This document shows positions 1 through 5,743 of a DNA stretch of 5,849 bases, piece after piece. A program made the translations under genes and the position numbers. Each line of letters starts with the position of its first letter. Position 1 is the stretch's first letter. The stretch comes from Lutibacter sp. (lineage in GTDB: Bacteria > Bacteroidota > Bacteroidia > Flavobacteriales > Flavobacteriaceae), in NCBI GenBank assembly GCA_004195315.1, contig SDWL01000139.1:1-5849 (forward strand). The letters run 5' to 3'. The notes under the pieces were generated by a model, which was given only the letters and a program-made list of their open reading frames with translations, had not been told where the DNA came from and ran no database searches.

Positions 1-19
1 AGATGTGTATAAGAGACAG
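1..19. other. Residual Tn5 mosaic-end (library adapter) sequence
   Basis: AGATGTGTATAAGAGACAG is an exact match to the 19-bp hyperactive Tn5 mosaic end carried by transposase-based (Nextera-type) library adapters. It sits at the very first base of the window, and the EamA reading frame runs into a TAA at 10-12 inside it, as expected of non-native sequence joined to a truncated gene. It is best read as untrimmed adapter at a contig end and not as a genomic transposon, because no transposase or other IS50 sequence follows. Confidence 0.95.
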
Positions 20-801
20 GGAATATATTTCTAACGAAACTAAATGAAGATGCTTCAGTTAAAGAAAAAATTGAAAAAAAAGATTTTAAAATACTAATTC
101 TTGGTGGGCTCTTTGGTGTTGCCTCAAATCAATTATTGTTTTTTCATGGTTTAAATTTAACATCTCCAATTGATGCTTCTATAATAATTACGGCAGTTCC
201 GGTAATGGTTTTAATTTTTAGCGCATTTTTATTAAAAGAAAAAATCACAGCAAACAAATTAATTGGAATAACAATTGGTGGTGCTGGCGCTATTCTTTTA
301 GTTTTATATGGTAATAAATCTGGGGGAACAAGTTCTGTTTTAGGAAATATATTTGTGTTTTTAAATGCTTGTTCATATGCCTTATATTTGGTTATAATGA
401 AACCATTAATGAAAAAATACAAGCCCGTTACAGTAATTAGCTGGGTATTTTTATTTGGATTTTTATTTATGTTTCCAATTGGCATTCAAGATGTTTTAAC
501 TACTAATTTTGATGCATTTAACTTAAATACCTATTTAACTGTAGCCTATGTTATAGTAGGAACTACTTTTCTAGCCTATTTATTTAATATTTATGCATTA
601 AGTATAGTTCCCCCTTCAATTAGTGGAAGTTATATTTATTTACAACCTGTTGTCAGTTTTGTAATGGTTACATTTTATGCTTTTGCTTTAGGTCATAATG
701 AATATGCTCAAGATATTAATTTTATAAAAATATTGAGTTGTTTAATGGTAATTGCTGGGGTATATATGATTAGTAAAAAACCAAAAATAAAATTAAGTTA
801 G
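20..801 (+). CDS. EamA/DMT-family transporter, 5'-truncated
   Basis: This is the C-terminal 259 residues of an inner-membrane permease of the drug/metabolite transporter (EamA, RhaT-like) family. The reading frame is open from base 22, the first complete genomic codon. The TTG at 136 is an internal Leu codon, because the 38 residues before it are typical family sequence, including a GLFGVASNQLLFF segment. About 40 residues (first helix and most of the second) are missing at the contig edge. The first EamA repeat continues through SPIDASIIITAVPVMVLIF and LLKEKI. The second starts near GNIFVFLNACSYALYLV and runs through TTFLAYLFNIYAL and SGSYIYLQPVVSF. The protein ends in a short Lys-rich cytoplasmic tail. 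Substrates of such permeases (amino acids, metabolites, drugs) cannot be predicted from sequence. Its stop overlaps that of the convergent panE-like gene. The family call is firm and the substrate unknown. Confidence 0.9.
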
Positions 802-1727
802 TTTAAGCCTCTTGCTTTCTTTTCCTGAGGTAATAAACAATAGTAAATAAATGCATTAACCGGAGTTGGAATTCCTAATTCAATTCCCATTCTAACAATT
901 GTTCCATTTTGAGCTTCTAATTCAGAAGGTTTTCCATCCATTATATCTCTTTGTAAAGATGCTGTTGTATTGTATGGTTGAGAATCTATAATTTGAAATT
1001 GTTTTTCAATAATATCATCAGATAAGTTTACTCCTTTTGCTTTGGCTATTGCAACAATTTCTTCGGAAGTTTGAATCATTATTTTTTTAATTTCTTCGGA
1101 AGCTATCATTTCACCAATTGTAGATCTTGTTAAGGCTCCAATAGCACTTATTGTTGAAATAAATAAAAATTTTGTCCAAACTTCTCTTTGAATATCGTCT
1201 GCCAGTTTCGTTTTTATTCCGGCATTTACAAAAGTACTTTCAAGCATTTGGGCTTTTTCTGTAATTTTATTATTCCGCTCACCAAAAACAATTGTTGATT
1301 CGTAGGAAAGGTGATTAATTATTCCATACTCTTCTACTTTACTAACAATCTTACATAGACCTCCTAATACATTTTCTCTTCCCAAGATTGAAGTTAAAAC
1401 TTCTGAATTATTAACGCCATTTAATAATGAAATTACCAATGTATTTTCATTTAAAACAGGTTTTATAATTTCAGCAACCTCTTGTAATTGCCAAGTTTTA
1501 ACGCAAATTATAATAAGGTCAATATTCTCAACTTCAGAAATATTAGAAGTAGCATTGGCAGGATAAACTAAATAATCTCCTTTGAAACTTTTTAATTGTA
1601 ATCCGTTTTTTTGAATCGCCTCCAAGTGCTTTCCACGAGCAATAAAAGTGACATTATTTCCTGCTTGCGCTAAACGAGCACCAAAATAACCACCTACTCC
1701 ACCAGTACCATATATTACTATATTCAT
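798..1727 (-). CDS. panE: 2-dehydropantoate 2-reductase (ketopantoate reductase) family protein
   Basis: A 309-residue cytosolic NAD(P)H-dependent reductase of the usual length for ApbA/PanE enzymes. These reduce 2-dehydropantoate to pantoate in pantothenate/CoA synthesis. The N-terminal Rossmann domain opens with a GTGGVG loop (Gly7, Gly9, Gly12), and LLNG supplies Asn103, equivalent to E. coli Asn98. The C-terminal helical domain begins near KFLFISTISAIGALTRSTIG; Lys186 aligns with catalytic Lys176. Ser257 and Glu269 keep the 12-residue spacing of E. coli Ser244 and Glu256. These alignments were made by eye. The ATG start is preceded by an A/T-rich leader without a Shine-Dalgarno motif. It lies 66 bp downstream of the TonB receptor on the same strand, so co-transcription is possible but unproven. 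No other pantothenate gene is nearby, and the family contains paralogues acting on other 2-oxoacids, so the exact substrate is less certain than the family. Confidence 0.85.
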   Translation of the reverse strand: MNIVIYGTGGVGGYFGARLAQAGNNVTFIARGKHLEAIQKNGLQLKSFKGDYLVYPANATSNISEVENIDLIIICVKTWQLQEVAEIIKPVLNENTLVISLLNGVNNSEVLTSILGRENVLGGLCKIVSKVEEYGIINHLSYESTIVFGERNNKITEKAQMLESTFVNAGIKTKLADDIQREVWTKFLFISTISAIGALTRSTIGEMIASEEIKKIMIQTSEEIVAIAKAKGVNLSDDIIEKQFQIIDSQPYNTTASLQRDIMDGKPSELEAQNGTIVRMGIELGIPTPVNAFIYYCLLPQEKKARGLN

Positions 1728-1740
1728 TTATGAAATTTGC

Positions 1741-1777
1741 ATAAAAATAGCGATAATATTTCAATCCCTATTTTTAT
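1741..1777. repeat. 10-bp perfect inverted repeat between TonB receptor and panE
   Basis: ATAAAAATAG (1741-1750) and CTATTTTTAT (1768-1777) are exact reverse complements separated by 17 bases. They lie in the 66-bp gap between the receptor stop (1794) and the panE start (1727). In RNA they could form a weak, A/U-dominated stem. Alternatively the arms could be a protein site or degenerate -7-like promoter elements for panE. With one G:C pair per stem and no strong T-tract tied to it, I do not call it a terminator. Confidence 0.4.
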
Positions 1778-1793
1778 ACAATTGGTTTTTAAA

Positions 1794-4097
1794 TTAAAGA
1801 GAACTCAATTTTACACCTATAAATAGTGTTCTTGGAGCAGCTGGACCATAAATATAATTACTATCTCTATTCTTTCCAGAGTCAAAATCATCCTGATAAG
1901 AATTTAATACATTTTTCACTCCTCCAAACAACTCAAAATTCGTATCTAATTGTTTTAAATTAAAAGTATATCCAGTTTTAAAACTTAGCTCAGCAAAAGT
2001 TGGTGATTTTAGATAAACATCATTTAATTGTTCTGGTGACCCAGCTAAATGAATTAAATCCATTGAACCAGTATATACCAAATTAATAGAAGTATTAAAT
2101 TTTTTGTTTGGTGTAATTGACAATGTTGCAAATCCATATACATCTGGAGCTCTTAAAAATTTAGGCGTTGGTGCTAATTCATCAGAATAACTTATTGCAG
2201 TATCATATTCACTTGACTGAATTGTTAATCCAGTTTCAAGCTGAAGTATCTTATTATAATTCACTCTTAATTCAATAGTTGCTCCTTTAACTACTGCTCC
2301 ATCTCCATTTCTTTTTTCAAAAAGTTCACCCAGATCATCTTCACCCAAAGGATGTTGATAAAAAGCATCTTTCAAATAGGTATAAAAACCTTCTAAAGTA
2401 AAACCTGCAATAAATTTTTCAGAAGCTTTATCATAATTTATTGAAGCACTTATGCTACTGGATCTTTCCTGCTTTAAATCTGGTGATAATGAAATTCTGG
2501 ACACTCCACCACCTGCAAAGGCTATATGTAAATCGGCATCAAAAGCTTGTGGAGCTCTAAAACCAGTTCCCCAGGTTAATCGAAACTGAGTGGATTCCTT
2601 CATTTTATATAAAAGTGAAGCTCTCGGATTAAAAATAAACTTATCTAATAAATTATGTTTATCGGCTCTCACACCTGTAAGTAAATTAATTGAAGGTGTA
2701 ATTTCCCAGTCACTTTGAATAAACACACCTAAGTTGGTTGTTTTCTGATCTATTAAATAGTTATACGCTTCAATTTCATCATATACTTCATCTTTCACAT
2801 ATTCAGCTCCAGTTGTAATCACATTTACACCCTTTAAAAAATCTTCAATTCGATGATTTAATTGTATTCCTCCCTGTACAGTTTTCACCTCAGAAGTTCC
2901 ATAAGGAGGATTTTCCAAATGTTTTTGAATATCCTCATCGCTATCAGGAAATATCCCAGTATAATGATCTCTATCTGTTTTTTGACCGGAGAAATAAGAA
3001 ATAAATGAGCTGTTATCATTGTTAAAGTTAATTTGATAATCTAAGCCTCCAACAAAAACATTGTGTGTACGTTCTTCTGATTGTAAAGTTAAATGAGGTG
3101 CTACATCCTTCATTTCACCTCCAAAACGATATTCATTCATACTACTTAAACTCAATTCAATTTTCTGATTTTCTGTCGGAAGAAAAAATAAATTTACGCC
3201 GAAGGAATTGTTCTTCAGTTTTGGTAATTCAGAAAAATTATCAACATTATTATCGTAATAATCTCGCTCACGCTTACTCACAAAAAACGAAGCTCCTGCA
3301 TTTCCATTATGAGTTAAAATAGTTCCATTTCCATTAAAAATATTATCAGAAGTTGACTTATCAATATTCTGATATGTGTATTCCAAGTTAAACCCACTTT
3401 CTTTGGGTATTTTGGTTATAACATTTACAGTACCACCAATAGCACTTGAACCATACAGAGCTGAACCTCCACCACGAACAACTTCAATTCGTTCGATCAT
3501 ATTTGCAGGTACTTGTTCCAAACCGTACAAACCTGTTAACGGACTAAAAACTGGTCGTCCATTAATCAATATTTGAGAATATCCACCGGCCAAACCGTTC
3601 ATTCGTAACTGCGTATAATTACAGGTTTGACAATCAGTTTCAACACGTAATCCTGGTTGAAATTTTAAGCCTTCAGATAAATTACAAGCCTGTACATTAC
3701 TAATCATATTGCTATCAATTATACCTACAATTACAGGAGAATCTGTTCTTCTCTTAAATGTTTTTGTTCCTGTTACAACAACTTGATCTAATCCAAAAAC
3801 ATCTTCATCTAACTCAAAATTCAATGTTTTTACTTCGTGCTTTTCAATTTTAATTTTAATTTCTTTGGATTTGTAACCAATTGCACTTACAATTAGAGTA
3901 ACTTCTCCATCAACTATTTCTAATGAGTACGCCCCATTTGCGTCAGTTGAAGTTCCAATTTTAGTATTCTTAACATAAATGGAAGCGCCTAGAATTATTT
4001 CAGATCCACTCCTCACAATTCCTTTAATAACCTCATTATCATTTGCCTGAATTAATTGTGTTAGTAGCACAATTAATATAAAAATTATTTTGTTCAC
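1794..4097 (-). CDS. TonB-dependent outer-membrane receptor, probable metal/metal-chelate uptake
   Basis: A 767-residue TonB-dependent receptor that would import a scarce ligand across the outer membrane using TonB-ExbBD energy. Residues 1-18 form a signal peptide (Lys3, hydrophobic core, likely cut after IQA). Residues 22-98 are a CarboxypepD_reg-like domain typical of Bacteroidetes receptors, with VVVTGT at 106-111 where a TonB-box-like segment is expected. The plug spans about 115-230 and carries QILINGRPV, IERIEVVRGGGSALYGSSAIGGTVNVI and an unusual Cys156-x-x-Cys159 pair. The barrel fills 235-767 and ends in RTLFIGVKLSSL. The start is GTG. An in-frame TAA abuts it, so the frame cannot extend upstream, and the next Met (131) would delete the signal peptide. 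It is transcribed divergently from a DtxR-type regulator and a ZIP transporter, which is the main reason to infer a metal ligand. Heme or cobalamin cannot be excluded from sequence alone. Confidence 0.93.
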   Translation of the reverse strand: MNKIIFILIVLLTQLIQANDNEVIKGIVRSGSEIILGASIYVKNTKIGTSTDANGAYSLEIVDGEVTLIVSAIGYKSKEIKIKIEKHEVKTLNFELDEDVFGLDQVVVTGTKTFKRRTDSPVIVGIIDSNMISNVQACNLSEGLKFQPGLRVETDCQTCNYTQLRMNGLAGGYSQILINGRPVFSPLTGLYGLEQVPANMIERIEVVRGGGSALYGSSAIGGTVNVITKIPKESGFNLEYTYQNIDKSTSDNIFNGNGTILTHNGNAGASFFVSKRERDYYDNNVDNFSELPKLKNNSFGVNLFFLPTENQKIELSLSSMNEYRFGGEMKDVAPHLTLQSEERTHNVFVGGLDYQINFNNDNSSFISYFSGQKTDRDHYTGIFPDSDEDIQKHLENPPYGTSEVKTVQGGIQLNHRIEDFLKGVNVITTGAEYVKDEVYDEIEAYNYLIDQKTTNLGVFIQSDWEITPSINLLTGVRADKHNLLDKFIFNPRASLLYKMKESTQFRLTWGTGFRAPQAFDADLHIAFAGGGVSRISLSPDLKQERSSSISASINYDKASEKFIAGFTLEGFYTYLKDAFYQHPLGEDDLGELFEKRNGDGAVVKGATIELRVNYNKILQLETGLTIQSSEYDTAISYSDELAPTPKFLRAPDVYGFATLSITPNKKFNTSINLVYTGSMDLIHLAGSPEQLNDVYLKSPTFAELSFKTGYTFNLKQLDTNFELFGGVKNVLNSYQDDFDSGKNRDSNYIYGPAAPRTLFIGVKLSSL

Positions 4098-4110
4098 TTA
4101 TTTTTGATTT

Positions 4111-4125
4111 TTTGACAAAGTTAAA
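4111..4125. promoter_or_regulatory. Candidate DtxR-family operator 1
   Basis: TTTGAC-AAA-GTTAAA is an imperfect palindrome with five of six half-site pairs complementary; the mismatch is G4114/T4122. It covers the predicted -7 box of the TonB receptor promoter (4116-4123), where a bound repressor would block transcription. A similar palindrome starts 22 bp away. Assignment to the adjacent DtxR/MntR-type regulator is inferred from position and symmetry. Confidence 0.5.
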
Positions 4126-4141
4126 CATTATTTTTAGACAA
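4116..4141 (-). promoter_or_regulatory. Predicted Bacteroidetes-type promoter of the TonB receptor
   Basis: On the minus strand, TAACTTTG (4123 down to 4116) matches the Bacteroidetes -7 element TAnnTTTG exactly. A TTG at 4141-4139 could be the -33 element, but the 15-bp gap is shorter than the roughly 17-23 usually reported. Transcription would start near 4109-4112, giving a leader of about 12-15 bases before the GTG at 4097. That leader is A-rich with no Shine-Dalgarno motif. Confidence 0.6.
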
Positions 4142-4148
4142 GTTTAAA
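4133..4148. promoter_or_regulatory. Candidate DtxR-family operator 2
   Basis: TTTAGAC-AA-GTTTAAA is a near-perfect palindrome with six of seven half-site pairs; the mismatch is G4137/T4144, the same type and relative place as in operator 1. It shares the TTT(A)GAC...GTT(T)AAA pattern with the site starting at 4111, offset by 22 bp, about two helical turns. It overlaps the possible -33 TTG of the receptor promoter (4139-4141) and lies just upstream of where the regulator's own -33 region would be, so it could control both directions. Confidence 0.55.
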
Positions 4149-4167
4149 TTTTTATTTTAACCAATAA

Positions 4168-4179
4168 AAATGTACATTT
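4168..4179. promoter_or_regulatory. 12-bp perfect palindrome over the regulator's -7 box
   Basis: AAATGTACATTT is a perfect palindrome ending 7 bases before the regulator's ATG and covering nearly all of its -7 element. Its half-site differs from the TTT(A)GAC type seen at 4111 and 4133, so it may be a different protein's site or a chance result of AT-rich sequence. Confidence 0.3.
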
Positions 4180-4180
4180 G
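4173..4180 (+). promoter_or_regulatory. Predicted -7 promoter element of the DtxR-family/ZIP operon
   Basis: TACATTTG matches the Bacteroidetes -7 consensus TAnnTTTG exactly. No TTG is found at the usual -33 distance. Because the element ends only 6 bases before the ATG at 4187, transcription should start at or within a few bases of the start codon, giving a leaderless or nearly leaderless mRNA. The element also overlaps an in-frame upstream TTG (4178), which argues against that TTG as the start. Confidence 0.6.
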
Positions 4181-4186
4181 CTATCT

Positions 4187-4852
4187 ATGGAATTTCAACT
4201 TACCCAAACCGAAGAAAATTACCTTAAATCTATATACAGTTTAGAGATCTCCAACTCTAAAAATGTGAGTACAACAATGTTAGCTAAAAAGATGAAAACG
4301 AAAGCTTCATCCGTAACTGATATGATAAAAAAATTAGCAGATAAAGATTTAGTAGATTATGAAAAATACAAAGGTGTTTCTCTTACGAACTTAGGGAAAA
4401 CAAATGCTGTGAAAATTGTTAGAAAACATAGATTATGGGAAGTTTTTTTAGTGAACAAATTAGATTATAACTGGGATGAAGTTCACGAAATTGCCGAACA
4501 ATTAGAACATATAAAATCTATTTCATTGATAGATAGATTAGACAAATATTTAGAATTCCCTACACACGATCCACACGGCGATCCTATTCCCGATAAAGAT
4601 GGTAATATTGAGCATCATAAAAATGTAATGCTATCTTCCATTCAAATTGGTGATTCTTGTGTTGTAATTGGAGTTAAAGATTCTTCATCTTCCTTTTTGA
4701 AATTTTTAGATAATTCAAATATAAGATTAGGTAGTGCTATCAAAATAAATTCTATTGAAGATTTTGACAATTCAATGAATATAGAAAGTAACAACATTTC
4801 TTTTTCAATTTCTAATCAAATTTCAAAAAATTTATTTGTAAAAAAATCATAA
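4187..4852 (+). CDS. DtxR/MntR-family metal-dependent transcriptional regulator
   Basis: A 221-residue three-domain metalloregulator expected to bind DNA as a dimer when loaded with Mn(II) or Fe(II). Residues 5-70 form the winged helix (TEENYLKSIYSLE, then KTKASSVTDMIKKLADKDLV). Residues 78-125 are the metal-binding/dimerisation domain. Residues 126-145 hold the family hallmark DPHGDPIP, and about 148-218 form a FeoA/SH3-like domain that B. subtilis MntR lacks. By-eye alignment places His81 at DtxR His79/MntR His77, Glu85 at DtxR Glu83, His100 at DtxR His98, and Glu104-x-x-Glu107-His108 at the MntR Glu99/Glu102/His103 cluster. Asn11 sits where MntR has Asp8 and DtxR has Met10. I chose ATG 4187 over TTG 4178 because the TTG lies inside the -7 promoter box and the MEFQLTQTEE start suits the family. 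It is divergent from the receptor and 3 bp upstream of the ZIP gene, so it probably controls both. Confidence 0.92.
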   Translation: MEFQLTQTEENYLKSIYSLEISNSKNVSTTMLAKKMKTKASSVTDMIKKLADKDLVDYEKYKGVSLTNLGKTNAVKIVRKHRLWEVFLVNKLDYNWDEVHEIAEQLEHIKSISLIDRLDKYLEFPTHDPHGDPIPDKDGNIEHHKNVMLSSIQIGDSCVVIGVKDSSSSFLKFLDNSNIRLGSAIKINSIEDFDNSMNIESNNISFSISNQISKNLFVKKS

Positions 4853-4855
4853 ACT

Positions 4856-5677
4856 ATGGATCAAATTATTAGCTACTTCGAAAGTATCGACCCAATATTA
4901 GCAGCCTTTTATGCTACATTATTTACCTGGGGACTAACTGCACTTGGAGCATCACTGGTATTTTTGTTTAAAGGAATGAATAGAGCACTTTTTGATGGAA
5001 TGCTTGGATTCACCGGTGGAGTTATGGTTGCCGCCAGTTTTTGGAGTTTATTAGCTCCAGGAATAGAAATGAGCCCTGGAGAAGGTTTTGTTAAAGTAAT
5101 ACCTGCCGTAGTTGGTTTTGGTTTAGGAGCATTATTTTTGTTTGGATTAGACAAAGTTTTACCTCATTTACATGTAAACTTTAAAGAATCAGAAAAAGAA
5201 GGAGTTAAAACGCCTTGGCACAAAACGACTTTACTTGTACTTGCTATTACTATGCATAATATTCCAGAAGGATTAGCGGTAGGAGTTTTATTTGGAGGTG
5301 TAGCCGCCGGATTTGATGGTGCAACTATTGGAGGTGCCGTAGCTTTGGCAATTGGAATTGGTTTGCAAAACTTTCCTGAAGGATTTGCAGTTTCAATGCC
5401 AATTAGAAGGCAAGGAGTAAGCAAATGGAAAAGTTTTATGTACGGACAATCATCTGCAATTGTTGAACCTATTGCCGCTGTAATTGGGGCTTGGGCAGTA
5501 ATGACATTTCAACCAATATTACCTTATGCATTATCTTTTGCTGCTGGCGCAATGATATTTGTAGTTGTTGAAGAAGTAATTCCAGAAACGCAAAGAGACA
5601 AATATACCGATATTGCCACCTTAGGTTTTATTGGAGGTTTTATAGTTATGATGACTTTAGATGTTGGACTTAGTTAG
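4856..5677 (+). CDS. ZIP-family divalent metal transporter (GufA-like)
   Basis: A 273-residue inner-membrane ZIP permease, expected to carry Zn(II), Fe(II) or Mn(II) into the cytoplasm. About eight helices are visible, near residues 12-38, 48-68, 80-100, 124-150, 155-182, 199-217, 221-241 and 251-272. The binuclear metal-site motifs are intact: HNIPEG in TM4 (His134, Asn135, Glu138), QNFPEG in TM5 (Gln171, Asn172, Glu175) and Glu204 in VEP of TM6. The 29-residue Glu175-Glu204 spacing equals that of Glu211 and Glu240 in Bordetella ZIPB, by eye. His104 and His106 in LPHLH precede a short charged TM3-TM4 loop that could also touch metal. The ATG lies 3 bp after the regulator's stop with no Shine-Dalgarno motif, so the two are probably co-transcribed and perhaps translationally coupled. 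ZIP substrate range is broad, so the metal is inferred from context only. Confidence 0.92.
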   Translation: MDQIISYFESIDPILAAFYATLFTWGLTALGASLVFLFKGMNRALFDGMLGFTGGVMVAASFWSLLAPGIEMSPGEGFVKVIPAVVGFGLGALFLFGLDKVLPHLHVNFKESEKEGVKTPWHKTTLLVLAITMHNIPEGLAVGVLFGGVAAGFDGATIGGAVALAIGIGLQNFPEGFAVSMPIRRQGVSKWKSFMYGQSSAIVEPIAAVIGAWAVMTFQPILPYALSFAAGAMIFVVVEEVIPETQRDKYTDIATLGFIGGFIVMMTLDVGLS

Positions 5678-5692
5678 TTCAAAGTCACAAAT

Positions 5693-5735
5693 CGTAATTC
5701 GTAATTCGTAATTCGTAATTCGTAATTCGTAATTC
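5693..5735. repeat. Heptanucleotide tandem repeat (CGTAATT)x6
   Basis: Six exact head-to-tail copies of CGTAATT (5693-5734) plus one further C fill most of the 66-bp spacer between the convergent ZIP and Cys-rich genes, 15 bp after one stop and 8 bp before the other. The unit is not a useful inverted repeat, because only the AATT cores self-pair, so a hairpin terminator is unlikely. Seven-base tracts change length easily by slippage. Similar AT-rich heptamer tracts are, from memory, common between genes in flavobacterial genomes. No recognisable Rho-independent terminator is seen in this spacer. Confidence 0.95.
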
Positions 5736-5743
5736 AAAAGTAC

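Noticed and set aside
1..19. Genomic Tn5/IS50 end
   Set aside because: Only the 19-bp engineered-library mosaic end is present, at the exact contig edge, with no other IS50 sequence.
144..485. Minus-strand open frame opposite the EamA gene
   Set aside because: It is antisense to a clear transporter, has no recognisable domain or leader, and is explained by codon bias of the real gene.
136..801. EamA gene starting at TTG 136
   Set aside because: The frame is open back to the adapter junction and the upstream 38 codons encode typical family sequence, so the gene is 5'-truncated and the TTG is an internal Leu.
1741..1777. Strong intrinsic terminator for the TonB receptor
   Set aside because: The stem is almost entirely A/U with a 17-base loop and no clear following U-tract, too weak to call.
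3065..3576. Two short plus-strand open frames inside the TonB receptor
   Set aside because: Both are antisense to conserved barrel and plug sequence and show no domain; the second mirrors the plug's Gly-rich motif.
4178..4186. TTG at 4178 as the regulator's start
   Set aside because: It lies inside an exact -7 promoter element, and the ATG three codons later fits the family N-terminus.
4909..5424. Two minus-strand open frames opposite the ZIP gene
   Set aside because: Their Pro/Asn/Ala-rich sequence is the complement of Gly/hydrophobic membrane codons; the ZIP frame has intact metal-site motifs.
5678..5743. CRISPR-like array or Rho-independent terminator in the ZIP/Cys-rich spacer
   Set aside because: The repeats are 7 bp with no spacers, so this is a tandem microsatellite, and the unit cannot form a GC stem followed by a T-tract.
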